Assembly (NCBI GenBank): GCA_035772735.1
Contig: JASDFA010000002.1
Span: 36,848,501-36,912,500, forward strand
Origin: Datura wrightii
Lineage: Eukaryota; Streptophyta; Magnoliopsida; Solanales; Solanaceae
Reading direction: 5' to 3'
DNA length: 64,000 bases
Made by a program: the position numbers and the translations under genes. The number at the start of each line of letters is the position of its first letter. Position 1 is the stretch's first letter. The notes beneath the pieces were generated by a model that was given only the letters and a program-made list of their open reading frames with translations, was not told the origin of the DNA and ran no database searches. This document shows, piece after piece, positions 11,008 through 21,204 of this stretch.

Positions 11008-12175
11008 ATGGAGGAGTTATTGTTTCTCGATGACCTAGCAGCAGTGTTGATGGACATTGGGGCTGAGGAGATTGTAAATGCACTTGCTAGCATGCGGTCA
11101 TATACTTACGCTCCAAAGAAGATCGATCTAGATTTCAAAAATCGAGTGACCCCACCAGCCAAGCCATCCGTTGAGGAGCCTCCAATTTTGAAGCTCAAAG
11201 CACTCCCATCCCATTTAGAGTATGTATTTTTGGGAGCCGGTAACACTTTACCGGTCATTGTTGCAGCTGAGCTGGAGGAATGGAAAGTGGAGGCTTTGGT
11301 CTCCGTCTTGAAGAGATACAAAAAAGCCATTGGGTGGACCATTGTAGATATTATTGGAATCCCAGCCAGTATTTGCACTCATAAGATCCAACTAGAACCA
11401 GATTGCATTCCGAGTATACATCAGCGTAGGTTGAATCCACCTATGCAAGAGGTGGTCAAGAAGGAAATCATAAACTGGTTGGATTCAGGTGTGGTTTATC
11501 CTATTGTAGACAACAAATGGGTGAACCCAGTCTAGTGTGTACTGAAAAAGAAAGGAATCATGGTGGTCCCAAATGCGAACAATGAGCTCATTCCTCTAAG
11601 ACTAGTCACCGGTTGGAGAGTATGCATGGATTACAGAAAATTGAACCGGTGGACACAGAAAGATCACTTTCCGATGCCATTCATGGACCAGATATTAGAT
11701 AGACTTGCAGGTAGAGGATGGTATTGTTTCCTTGATGGTTATTCAGGGTACAATCAGACTTTTATAGCCCTTGAAGACCAAGAGAAGACCATATTCACTT
11801 GCCCATATGGTACATTTTATTTTAAGAGGATGTCGTTCAAGTTATGTAATGCACCCGCCACTTTTTAGCGTTGCATGATGTCCATATTTTCTGACATGGT
11901 GGAAGACATCATTGAAGTCTTCATGGATGATTTTTCTATGGCGGGTGACACATTCGAGGATTGTTTGGATCATTTGACCAAGGTGCTTCAGAGATGCGAA
12001 GAGATAAATTTGGTGCTTAACTGGGAAAAGTGCCATTTCATGGTCAAGGAAGGAATAGTGCTAGGCCACAAGATTTCTGGTAAGGCTATGGAGGTAGACC
12101 AGGCCAAGATTGAGGTGATTGCTAGTCTACCACCTCTAATTTCTGTGAAAGGTGTTTGAAGCTTTTTGGGCCATG
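11008..12175 (+). pseudogene. Reverse transcriptase of A
   Basis: Opens at ATG 11008 with a pre-RT segment that is normally internal to the polyprotein (PPILKLKALPSHLEYVFL near 11180). RT landmarks follow: GWRVCMDYRKLN near 11611, GYSGYNQ near 11739, TCPYGTFYFKRMSF near 11798. The catalytic box FMDD is intact at about 11920-11933. Two TAG codons (11533-11535, 11866-11868) lie in one otherwise continuous frame; the second replaces a Gln codon in the PATFQRCM-type block. A TGA near 12157 and a one-base insertion near 12176-12182 end the frame. An ATG so soon after the primer site, with gag-protease missing, makes this an internally deleted copy. Confidence 0.85.
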
Positions 12176-12181
12176 CAGTTT

Positions 12182-12850
12182 TTCTACAAAAGATTCATCA
12201 AGGACTTCTCCAAAATTGCACATCCATTGTGTAAGCTACTCTAGAAGGAGGTGAAGTTTGTTTTTGACGAGGCGTGTCTAAAGGCGTTCGAATGTCTGAA
12301 AGAGAGATTGACCACGACCCCCATTATCGTGGCACCTAATTGGTCTTTTCCTTTTGAAGTGTTGTGTGACGCTAGCGGTGTGGCCCTAGGAGCTATGTTG
12401 GGTCAAAGGCGTGAAAAGATTTTTCATCTAATTTATTATGATAGAAAGCCTCTTAATACAACTCAAAAAAATTATACTGTGATAGAACATGAGCTGTTGG
12501 ATGTAGTTTTTGCATTTGAAAAGTTTCGGGCATACTTGCTCGGAACCAAGGTGATAGTCCACACAAACCATGCAGCTTTGAGATATTTGATGGCAAAGAA
12601 AGATGCCAAGCCATGGTTTATTTGATGGGTTTTGCTGCTACAAGAGTTCGAGTTTGAGGTAAAAGATCGGAAAGGGACTGAAAATCAGGTTGCAGACCAC
12701 TTATCCAGATTGGAGCTTGATGCTGCACTTAGAAATGATCATGCTATAGATGACGCATTTCCAGATGACCAGGTCCTAGCGACATCTCAAGGTCTCATCC
12801 CATGGTTTGCAGACTTTGCTAATTATCTGGTGAGTGATGTTGTACCATAG
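12182..12850 (+). pseudogene. RNase H of A
   Basis: Starts with the YKRFIKDFSKIAHPL thumb end. RNase H blocks CDASGVALGAML near 12367 and YTVIEHELL near 12475 are good. The third block reads HTNHAAL instead of HTDHAAL (AAC 12566-12568), losing a catalytic Asp. NQVADHLSRLE near 12687 retains the last Asp. Stops are TAG 12242-12244 and TGA 12623-12625 (an expected Arg position) in the same frame. It ends in the linker to integrase with TAG 12848-12850. Confidence 0.8.
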
Positions 12851-14083
12851 CACTTATCTTTTCACTAGAGAAGGAAGTTTATGTTTGATGTGTAGAAATT
12901 CTTCTGGGATGAGCCGTACTTATTCCGCATATGTGCTGATGGGGTTATCTGGAGATGCGTACACGAGGTAGAGATGCTGAGTATATTGGAGTCTTGCCAC
13001 TCATCCCTTATTGGAGGCCACCACAGCGGGATCCGCACATCCCACAAAATTCTACAATGTGGGTACTGTTGGCCAACCATTCACCAGGATGCACATGATT
13101 TTGCAAAGGCGTGTGATGCATGTCAAGACAAGGAGGCATATCACAGAGGCATGAGCTTCCTCTTACTCCCATCCTCGTTATTGAACTATTTGATGTATGG
13201 GGCATTGATTTCATAGGTCCCTTTGTGAGCTCAAATAGGATGAAGTATATACTTGTTGCTGTTGACTACGTTTCGAAATGGGTGGAAGCAGTTGCTCTAC
13301 CAAACAATGAAGGGAAGAGTGTCGCAACTTTCTTGAAGCGGAATACATTTGCAAGATTTGGGACCCCCAGAGCCATCATTAGTGATGGGGGTTCACATTT
13401 CTGTAACCGGTTGTTTCGCTCTTTATTGGAAAAATATGGGGTCTAACACAGGGTGGCCACACCCTATCATCCGCAGTCTAGTGGGAAGGTTGAAGTCACC
13501 AACCAGGAGATTAAGACTATTTTGGTGAAGACTGTGAAAGCAAATCGGACAAATTGGGCTAGAAAGCTAGAAGATACTTTATAGGTCTATGGGACCGCCT
13601 TCAAGACTCCAATAGGTATGTCTCCGTATCAGCTTGTTTATGGTAAAGCATGTCATCTCCCGGTCGAACTTGAGCATAAAGCTATATGGGCGCTCAAGAA
13701 GCTGAATTTGGATTGGAATGAAGCTGCGAACTTGAGGCTTGACCAGTTGAATGAGTTAGATGAATTTAGTTTGAAAGCCTATGAGAGTTCTAAAATTTAC
13801 AAACTAAGAATGAAAATCTAGCATGACCGAAAAATCGAGAAAAGAGAATTCAGTCCGGGTGATATGTACTCTTGTTTAATTCTAGACTTCAGTTGTTTCC
13901 TGGAAAGTTGAAGTCTAAGTGGTTGGGACCTTTTTGAGTGGCCCAAGTATTCTCCCATGGGGCAATCGAATTGGAAAACCATGAAGGAAGCGGTTCAAGG
14001 TAAATGATCAGCGGGTAAAAGCTTATTTGGGGAGAAGTGAAGAACTCAAACTGGTTGACCTATGGACTCTGAGTGAAGTCTGA
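12851..14083 (+). pseudogene. Integrase of A
   Basis: The zinc domain H-H-C-C reads near 12965-13130 (ESCHSSLIGGHHSG, CDACQ). After a frame change near 13135 the core has GIDFIGPF (about 13201), ISDGGSHF (about 13378) and GKVEV (about 13484). Counting through the TAA at 13444-13446 the last two acidic residues are 35 apart, the normal D-35-E spacing, so all three catalytic residues survive. Further stops lie near 13582 and 13819-13821. The tail has a GPF module (KSKWLGPF near 13915) and ends at TGA 14081-14083. No chromodomain is present, as expected for the Athila branch. Confidence 0.85.
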
Positions 14084-14130
14084 GTAACTCAAGAGACTTG
14101 CATCATGCCATGAAGTTAAATCAGGCGCTG

Positions 14131-14234
14131 CATAGGAGGCAACCCATGGAGGTGTTGTGGTGAAGTCTAAGTATCCAAAACACCCACATCGTGCCGCAAT
14201 GTTAAATCAAGCGTTTCTTGGGAGGTAACCCAAG
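14131..14234 (+). other. Tandem pair of post-pol hairpins (H1), A copy
   Basis: Hairpin 1 (14131-14148): CATAGG, loop AGGCAA, CCCATG, one A-C mismatch. Hairpin 2 (14217-14234): CTTGGG, loop AGGTAA, CCCAAG, perfect. Each is preceded by a TTAAATCA(A/G)GCG box about 14 bases upstream. Only 47 bases separate the integrase stop from hairpin 1. Confidence 0.8.
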
Positions 14235-14359
14235 TTGTAAATGTAAGAAATAAGTAATGTTCACATTTGTTGATGGGTGCAGGTGAATAAGATGGAAAAT
14301 CTGAAGTTGGAACCAAAAATTGGAACTTCAGTTCTAGTGCAAAAAGTCACAAAAGGAGT

Positions 14360-14626
14360 CATCGTCTGACATGACGACTTATTCAAGCAACTCGTGAAGA
14401 GAACTGCAAAAAACAAAGGAGCACCGGGCGACTTAACGAATCGTGTCCTCATGAAACGAATCTTCATGTCCCCCTTCATGTACACTGGAGCAAAATCTGA
14501 ATTAAAAGGAAAAGGTTGATAACGGTTCAGTAAAAGAATCGTTGGGAGACCAAACGAGTCGTTAAGTTACCCGTCTTGAAGCTACATCAGGACAAGCACC
14601 ATGACTCAGGCAATGACTCATTGGGT
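14360..14626 (+). promoter_or_regulatory. Leader palindrome array of A, part 1
   Basis: Contains ACGAGTCGT at 14554-14562 and degenerate copies near 14426 (acgaatcgt) and 14452. It continues after the B insertion at 24430. Same motif type as the U3 of LTR A (31737-31745). Confidence 0.45.
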
Positions 14627-14631
14627 GACAC
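14627..14631. repeat. Target site duplication of B, left
   Basis: GACAC immediately before the TGATCTTGGG start of B; repeated at 24424-24428. Confidence 0.95.
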
Positions 14632-14874
14632 TGATCTTGGGCAAATTTATATGCCCAAGTGATACTCAAAGGTGTCATTTTAGCCTTGTTTATCTATCAA
14701 TGTTTATACATTCTCATGTAATTGGTAATAAAATGTGAATTTATACTAACCAACATGATTAGCATTATTTTGCAGGAAAAATGTAATTTCGGGAAGCTAA
14801 AATGCATGTTGGAAGATATCGGGGTTGGATTCGGATGTGAGCAAGGGACAAGGCATTGGAAAGCACAAAATAAA

Positions 14875-15110
14875 GGGGCTCCACGATGGAGCCGTGTCAC
14901 GCTGCCATCGCGGAGGCCTTCTGCCTGGAGAGGGAATTTTCAGCCGATTTCCAGTGAGGGTTCGCGATGGGTCTGTGGCACGGTGGCCTGGCTCCGCGTT
15001 GCACGCCGTGCCACGTTGTGCCTTATTCCCTGGACCCCCAGTTTCCAGTGAGGGTCCGCGTCGGTGCGTGTCACGGAGGCAGTGCTCCGCGATGCACTCC
15101 GTGACACGTT
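14875..15110 (+). promoter_or_regulatory. U3 palindrome array of B (5' LTR)
   Basis: GC-rich array of about three diverged units of 85-90 bp. Perfect CGTG-N-CACG palindromes lie at 14893-14901, 15007-15015, 15067-15075 and 15100-15108. Two units also form larger inverted repeats: GTGGCACGG (14975) with CCGTGCCAC (15006), and CGTGTCACGGAG (15067) with CTCCGTGACACG (15097). It ends about 30 bp before the TATA box. A TF or element-protein binding array is inferred. Confidence 0.6.
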
Positions 15111-15140
15111 GCTTGTTATTCCGGGAAAAATTCCCACTAG

Positions 15141-15148
15141 TATAAATA
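15141..15148 (+). promoter_or_regulatory. TATA box of B 5' LTR
   Basis: TATAAATA, 10 bases after a GGGAA-AAA-TTCCC inverted repeat (15123-15135); conserved at 23514 in the 3' LTR. Confidence 0.75.
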
Positions 15149-16057
15149 GAACACTTAGGTTCATTTTTAATTATTCTAACTTGGTGGAGCAAGAACGTGG
15201 GTTACAGGCAGTTGAGGGGACAAAATTATCAGGGTTTTTCTCTATCTCCTTCTTCTTTAATTCAATTGCTTGTATGTTTAACACTCATTTAACGATGTTT
15301 AATCCACAAATGAGTGGCTAATTCCTCTTCTTGCTGAGGTTAAGGACAATTGTATTGAAATGTGATTGTTGATTAAGTTGGTTTTTCATCTTTTCTTCCA
15401 TGGTTGTTCTATTGATTCTTGTTCTTACTGCATTAATGTGTGGCCTATGTTAATGTATATCTAAAAAGTCCGGTTTCACTCTAGAGAGCAAGAAATTGGA
15501 AAGTTGTGAATCAATAGGATATGATCTTTTCTTAGTTTGGGAAAATTGAGAATTGATTTACCTTCAGGATAGAAATATACCTGAAAGTCGTATTAGTCAA
15601 TTTAGGAACCGGGTTTGTATGGCTAGAGCATGAATTTCATTTAATCACAGAAATGTAGGTGGGCGGTTCATGATTCTTAAGTTGGGTTAAATACGAGAGT
15701 TTTAATCCATTGGCATTAGTTCTTGACTAGCAACCGGAGGAAAAGGCTAACCAAATTATATCGACAATTAATTTCATTACATGTTCGTTTAACTTCAGCA
15801 TGCTCACATTCATAGTTCAGACTCACATTAGATAATTGTTTTAGACTTAGCATAATTATTAGAAATCAAAATATCAAACTCTTGGTTACACTGTTGTCTG
15901 CATTTTTAGAATTGAAATATAGTACACTTGAGCAGATTGCACTTCATCCCAGTCCCTGTGGGATCGATACTTGGGTTACTTAATCCACTTTACTACTTGT
16001 TCGACCACGTGCACTTGTGTGTAGTTTTATACCCAACCAAAACACCAAACAAGTTTT

Positions 16058-16075
16058 TGGCGCCGTTGCCGGGGA
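16058..16075 (+). other. Primer-binding site of B (Asp tRNA)
   Basis: TGGCGCCGTTGCCGGGGA, six bases after the LTR end; complementary to the Asp tRNA 3' end including CCA. Confidence 0.95.
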
Positions 16076-16182
16076 ACTGGTAATTAGTGAATTTGTCTTA
16101 AGTGTTAATTTACTATATTTTTATTTTCTTAGTTTTGACAACTTGGTCTTAGCTTGTATTTGGTAGATTTAATCTCTGTTGA

Positions 16183-17345
16183 ACACTGGCAAGAGACAAG
16201 GAGCTGGTGGACTCGTATTTGGAGCTAGAAAGATTATTTCATCGTCAGCGGAGAGAAGCTCTAGAAAGAAAGCTGCAGTTGCTCAGACAGACAATCATTG
16301 AGCAACAACAGAATCCACCGGTAGTACGGGCAATGTTAGTGCCCGAAGAAGTAGCAGCTCGGCCAGTTCGCGAGGTGGCAATCCCACATGCTAATAATGT
16401 CACATCTAGCATCCGCAAACCTGAGCCAGGAGGGAGGTTCGAACTTAAGCAGAGCATGGTGCAATTGCTGCACACAAGCGGGCAGTTTACAGGTCTCCCT
16501 CATGAAGATCCACAGCAGCATCTCCAAAATTTTTTGGAGATAAGTGACACTTATATCCCCACTGGAGTGTCATCAGATTACGTCCGGCTTACATTGTTCC
16601 CATTTTCACTATTGGGAGAAGCCAAGAGGTGGTTGAAAGCTGAGACACCTAATTCTATTTCTACGTGGGATGATCTTGCAAGGAAGTTCTTGATACGATT
16701 TTTTCCCTCTGGTAAAACAGCAAGACTTAGAAGTCAAATTCTAAGTTTCAAACAGAGAGAGGGAGAGAATCTATATCAGGCTTGGGAGAGATTCAAGTCC
16801 ATGTTGCGGGATTGTCCTCGTCATCATCAATCCAATAATGTGTTGGTGCACACTTTTATAGAGGGTTTGGAACCCCATACAAAAATATTGCTAGACTCAG
16901 CAGCTGGGGGACAAGCGCTGGAAAAAACTTATGAGGAGCTGTATACCTTGTTGAACCGTATTTCGCAGGGCAATCCAGAATGGAATGCTGATTCGTCAAG
17001 AGGAGGGACAAGGAAAGCAGCAGGAGTTCTAGAAGTGGATGGGTTTACAGCTATTGCTGCACAGATAGCTGCTTTACAGAATCAACTCAACACCCACTTT
17101 AGTAACATGACAATGAACCAGCCTCAAGCCCCAGTTAATGCAGTGCAGCAGATTTGGTGTGAAGTGTGCGGAAGCAGTGAGCACTCAGCTGAGTGTTGTG
17201 GAGCAAATCCTGACTCAGTGAACTTTGTGGGAAACGTACAAAGGAACAACCACCAACAGTATGGCAACAACTACAATTCCAATTGAAGGAATCACCCAAA
17301 TTTCTCCTGGGGTAGCAACAACCATCAAGGCAGAGTTCGAGTTAG
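16183..17345 (+). pseudogene. gag: gag of B
   Basis: Capsid protein of the Athila type. The frame is open from 16183 after a TGA, but the first in-frame ATG is at 16333, well inside the conserved N-terminal part (ELVDSYLELERLF near 16201), so the true start codon is lost or non-AUG. The Retrotrans_gag capsid domain runs from about 16480 to 16850 (TGLPHEDPQQHL, then WERFKSMLRDCPRHH). A CCHC zinc knuckle (CEVCGSSEHSAECC) is at about 17160-17202. A TGA at 17284-17286 stands where W is expected before RNHPNFSWG, and a frame change near 17335-17350 separates it from the next segment. Confidence 0.85.
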
Positions 17346-17348
17346 GGT

Positions 17349-18518
17349 GTGCAAAGGAACCAAGGAGGGAAGCAGAATTATCAAGCACAATTCAGAAACA
17401 ACAATGCACCTCCTCCACCACCATCACCCAGCATTGAGGAGATGTTCAAGACTATGATAGCTAATCAAGCTCAATTGCAGGCTGACTATGTGAAATTGGC
17501 AGCCGAGGTGAAAAACAACCAGTTAGCTACCAAGGCACTTGAATATCAATTTGGGCAATTTGCTGGAGCCCAAAACACCAGACCTAGAGGAGGACTTCCG
17601 AGTGACACAGATCCCAACCCCAAGCAGGTGAATGCGGTGACCACAAAGAGTGGTTTGCAGCTGAAAGAGGTGGAACCAGAAAGACCACCTCAACAATTGA
17701 GAGCAGCAGAAGTCGAGAGGGAGCAAAGTGATGAGAGGGGGAAGACTAAGGAAGCGGAATCAGAAAGACCACCAGCCCCGTTCCCCCAACGATTAAAGAA
17801 ACACAAGGAGGAGGCGTGTTTCAAGAAATTCATGGAGGTGCTGAAACAGGTACATATTAACTTACCTCTTGTTGACGTTTTGCAGGGAGTGCCGAAATAT
17901 GCCAAGTATATAAAGGACATCGTGGCAAACAAAAGTCGGTTGACTGAGTATGCTACGGTGGCTCTCACAGAGGAGTGCACTTCCCGGATACAAAACCGAC
18001 TGCCCACAAAGCTCAAAGACCCTGGGAGCTTTACTATACAGATTACTATTGGGCAGAGTATCCGAGCTCGAGGACTGTGTGATTTGGGAGAGAGCATTAA
18101 TTTGATGCCGTCATCGGTATTCAAAAAGCTGGGTCTAGGGAGTCCTAGACCCACAACAGTGATCTTGCAATTGGCAGATCGGTCCTTAGCCAAACCTGAT
18201 GGCATTGTGGAGGACGTTCTGGTGCAAGTTGGCTCCCTGATCTTCCCGGTAGATTTCATCGTGCTGGATTTTGAACCAGACGCGAAAGTCCCATTTATTT
18301 TGGGACGTCCTTTCTTGGAGACCGGGAAAGCGCTGATTGATGTAGCTGTGGGGCAGATAACAATGCGAGCACATGACAAGGTGGAAGTGTTCGATGTGTA
18401 CCAGGCACCCAAGCTCCCGACTGTGTACGAAGAACTCTCAGAGATCAATGTGATTGATCAAGTCAATGATGAGCAGAGTAAGGATTCACGAGAGTTATTG
18501 GGAAAACCACTGAAATAG
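17349..18518 (+). CDS. gag C-terminus and aspartic protease of B
   Basis: Open 389-codon segment in another frame from gag, with no ATG of its own (it opens at GTG), so it is the continuation of the broken gag-protease polyprotein. Order: Gln/Asn- and Pro-rich stretch, helical EEMFKTMIANQAQLQ segment near residue 27, charged linker, a QRLKKHKEEACFKKFMEVL motif near residue 147, then retropepsin with CDLGESINLMP (catalytic Asp near residue 245, GAT 18081-18083) and flap motif FILGRPFLETG near residue 315. It ends at TAG 18516-18518 instead of running into reverse transcriptase. This is the best preserved coding segment in the window. Confidence 0.85.
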   Translation: MQRNQGGKQNYQAQFRNNNAPPPPPSPSIEEMFKTMIANQAQLQADYVKLAAEVKNNQLATKALEYQFGQFAGAQNTRPRGGLPSDTDPNPKQVNAVTTKSGLQLKEVEPERPPQQLRAAEVEREQSDERGKTKEAESERPPAPFPQRLKKHKEEACFKKFMEVLKQVHINLPLVDVLQGVPKYAKYIKDIVANKSRLTEYATVALTEECTSRIQNRLPTKLKDPGSFTIQITIGQSIRARGLCDLGESINLMPSSVFKKLGLGSPRPTTVILQLADRSLAKPDGIVEDVLVQVGSLIFPVDFIVLDFEPDAKVPFILGRPFLETGKALIDVAVGQITMRAHDKVEVFDVYQAPKLPTVYEELSEINVIDQVNDEQSKDSRELLGKPLK

Positions 18519-18620
18519 TGTAAGCACTACTGGGGGGAGGACGGTGGTCCAGAGAAATCGTCCATTACCCTAGAGGACAACTGAGCTGAATGACGTCGAT
18601 CCGCGACGGTAAACGCGCTG

Positions 18621-18638
18621 CACGGGAGGCAACCCGTG
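18621..18638 (+). other. Conserved post-protease hairpin (H1), B copy
   Basis: CACGGG, loop AGGCAA, CCCGTG. The third stem pair is C-G where other copies have T-A, a compensated change. Preceded by a degenerate TAAACGCGCTG box. Confidence 0.8.
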
Positions 18639-18884
18639 AAAATTTTTCTTTGTAAATTGTGAATAGATTTTTCTTTTTCTTTTTCTTGAATTAACAACAA
18701 AATTTTTAGTTTTTATTTTTGTTTTTATTTTTATTTAGAGTGAAACCTATAATTCTAACCAATTTCTTGTAGTAGAATGCATTTCAGGTCGAAAGGAGGG
18801 AAATTATGCAAGGAATCGCAAAGGAAAATGCGAGGTATGAAAATCAATAAAAAATGGCAGAACAGTGAGCTAGGGCGATAGCTC
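18639..18884 (+). other. T-rich spacer in B
   Basis: Runs of T with short A interruptions between hairpin and array; nothing coding seen. Confidence 0.5.
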
Positions 18885-19166
18885 CGTGTCACGGGGGAGG
18901 GCCTCCGCGTTACCCTCCATGACACGTTGAGGTATAAATCCGGAATCTTAAAAAATTCCAGAACACCCTCGCGACAGCTCCGTGTCACGAAGGCAGTGCT
19001 CCATGATGCACTCCGTGACACGTTGCTGTGTATATCGCGATGGGTCACACCGGGTGACCCGCGTGATTTTTCCACTTTTAAACCCCGAATCCCCCTCAAT
19101 TTTCCTCATTTCTCACACACTCCGCGACCAAACTCTCTAAAACCCCTCCCCCTTCAACGTGACACG
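18885..19166 (+). promoter_or_regulatory. Internal palindrome array and leader ahead of the B aORF
   Basis: Perfect CGTG-N-CACG copies at 18885-18893, 18981-18989, 19014-19022 and 19158-19166, with the flanking pattern (GGCAGTGCTCC...GCACTCCGTGACACG) of the B U3 array. They surround a pyrimidine-rich stretch (19065-19155) resembling a plant 5' UTR. The U3 array is thus duplicated in diverged form ahead of the aORF; an internal promoter is inferred. Confidence 0.55.
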
Positions 19167-19215
19167 GAATAGGACAAGAAATTCATTGAGTTTTCTTCAA
19201 TTCTTCAATTTCAAG

Positions 19216-19907
19216 GTATGTTCTTCGATTCCATCTTATTTCTTATCGATTTTCTTTGATATTGAGCATGTGATGTGAGCTAAGTTTGCCCTAAGTAGAA
19301 ATTAAGCTTGAATTCAATTGAATTAGTGTTGATGGATGTTCGGAGTATCATGGTGATTGCTTGAACTCGTTAATTGCATAATTTAATTGAATTTTGTTGA
19401 TACAATCATATCTAGGGCTTGTTTTTGAGTTTGAAGTGGAAAAATGTAGTGAACTTGTGAAACTCATGCTGGGTTGTACATGTTGAGTGAGATGAGTCGA
19501 TGTGCTAATTGTTATGATGTTAAAAGACCGACGGATTCTCGGGTTAGGGGAATATTGAAATTTGCAAGAATTGGGTGAGTTGTATAGGTTCGTGTAGATA
19601 AATTCTTGTTGTTTTCGTTTCTTTGTTTTTCCTTGCTAAGTGCGATGGGATAAAATGTTATCGATGGTAATGATTGTGGTTAGCTGTACGAAGTCTGAGT
19701 AGTACATAGAATATATACCGTCGAATTCTTCGAATGCACTGGGCATATTTATATATTTGGCTGTTTGTGTGTGTAAATGGGTATGATCTTGCCATGATGT
19801 TTTAATTTTAGCCAAAGACTAAGTGTGGGGTAGCCTAGCTTAACCCGACCTTAGTCGAAGTTAATATTCATTGGATTAACATCGATCTTGTCTATTTGGG
19901 TTGACAG
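19216..19907 (+). other. Predicted 5' UTR intron of the B aORF
   Basis: Donor AAG|GTATGT at 19213-19221 and acceptor TTGACAG at 19901-19907, six bases before the ATG. AT-rich in between. A similarly placed donor and acceptor pair exists in A (24794-25354) and less clearly D2 (34723-35465). Confidence 0.5.
19821..19831 (+). other. Extra polypurine-like motif in B
   Basis: AAGTGTGGGGT, identical to the core of the 3' polypurine tract (22990-23000); a third copy is at 21194-21204. Confidence 0.5.
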
Positions 19908-19913
19908 GAAAAA

Positions 19914-21122
19914 ATGGCAAGCAGGCAAGAAAAAGGGAAAGGCGCATCAACATCTGGCGCCGAAAGAAAGCGAATCAGACTGGGCACATCAGTCCCAGCA
20001 GCACCAGCGGTTCCACATGGCCAACGCCACCAATAAGGAACCAGGTGGGTGACAGAAGAGGGGAAGAAGTGGTATGCCAAGCACAAGGAGAGCAAGTACT
20101 TCCCCGAGGAACACATAGCTCGGGAACCGTTGGCACAAGAGTTCCCTAGGATTGTACACCGGATCGAGGCAGCCGGGCTCAATTTCATCTTTGAAGAGCC
20201 CAAGGAATGCAACCTGTACCTGATTCGGGAATTCTATGCCAACTGGAACCCGACGCTCAGAAGTCACACCATAAAAATCAGAGGGCAAATAGTCACATTT
20301 GAGCCCCACCACCTCAATGCTATCATAGGGGCACGGGACACAGACGCCCACGTGCTTCGACAGCTGAACATCACTCAACCGTATGCGGACATCAGACGCA
20401 CCTTGTGTGGGACCCGATTGACAGCTAGATGGAGAAGAAACAAGGAGAGGGGCTACCATCAGACTTTGCCCTATTCACAGATGAACAGGGAAGCCAGAAT
20501 ATGGCTAAAGATCGTCTGTTCCTGCCTAATCCCGGGGGTACATATGACGGATGTAACTCGGGATCGTGTATGCCTGGTGTACGCCCTGATGAAAGGGCTG
20601 GAGATCAACGTGGGGGCGGTGATTATCTCCGCCATGAAGAGAGCCCGGTTGCATTAGGGGCACAGATACGGATTTGGCGGGCTACTCACCACCTTCCTGA
20701 GGGGCCTAGATGTTGAGGAAGAGGCCCTTGACTACATCCCGCAGATGGAGCGGCGGGCCTTAGATGTCACTAAAACTAAGGCACCCGACACCACCCACGG
20801 GCCAGTGCTTACACTAGGTGAATGACATGCTCGTGATGATCAGTACATGGCTCGCATGTACGGGATGCAGATGCTCCAGTTGAGGATAGGCGGGAGGCCA
20901 GCAATAGAGGAGGAGCTATGGAAGCTCGAGCTAGACTACCCTTTCAGCAAAAACGCCAGGGCTCTATGCCGAGTGGGGTCAACATTTGTAGAGCCCACGG
21001 ATGATGATGTCCCCACGGACGAGGAGACACATTGGGAGGACTCCGATGATGACGATGGGGGTGATTCAGACATGGGAGATGAAGCAGCAGCACCTGATGA
21101 AGAAGTGGAGTACTTTGATTGA
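19914..21122 (+). pseudogene. Additional ORF (aORF) of B, plant-transposon-domain protein
   Basis: One continuous frame of about 400 codons from ATG 19914 to TGA 21120-21122, broken by TAA 20034-20036, TAG 20655-20657 and TGA 20823-20825. The basic N-terminus (KGKGASTSGAERKR) is followed by the domain annotated in plant genomes as 'putative plant transposon protein' (KNWP-like EFYANWNP near 20233, VTFEPHHLNAI near 20293, VYALMKGLEINVGAVI near 20580). The C-terminus is helical and strongly acidic (21000-21115). No signal peptide or membrane segment is visible, so an env role is unlikely; the role is unknown. Three stops in one frame suggest it decayed only recently or was damaged after insertion. 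Confidence 0.8.
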
Positions 21123-21193
21123 TCAGGGAGTTCCACCACCCAATTTTTGTGCTATTTTAATTTTTTGTGAACACTGGGGACAGTGTTCGAGAT

Positions 21194-21204
21194 AAGTGTG
21201 GGGT
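21194..21204 (+). other. Second extra polypurine-like motif in B
   Basis: AAGTGTGGGGT followed by GGGAGTGG, 70 bases after the aORF stop. Confidence 0.5.

Larger units (their letters stand above)
14632..16051 (+). repeat. 5' LTR of B
   Basis: TGATCTTGGG...ACACCAAACA, flanked on the left by GACAC and on the right, after six bases, by the primer site. Carries the CGTG-N-CACG array and TATA box, then a long R/U5 part (from about 15378) that is also found as the patch at 9564-10230. Confidence 0.95.

Noticed and set aside
14875..15110. CRISPR-like repeat array
   Set aside because: Plant nuclear DNA, irregular spacing, diverged units, no spacer structure or cas genes.
14797..15192. Overlapping open frames through LTR B (also at 23169-23694 and 25548-26026)
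   Set aside because: They arise from the GC-rich palindrome arrays, on both strands at once, and contain no recognisable domain.
17690..18448. 252-codon open frame on the minus strand
   Set aside because: It mirrors the gag-protease frame of B, which has clear retropepsin motifs on the plus strand.
19914..21122. aORF as an envelope gene
   Set aside because: No signal peptide, hydrophobic segment or Cys pattern; the domain is basic then acidic and soluble in appearance.
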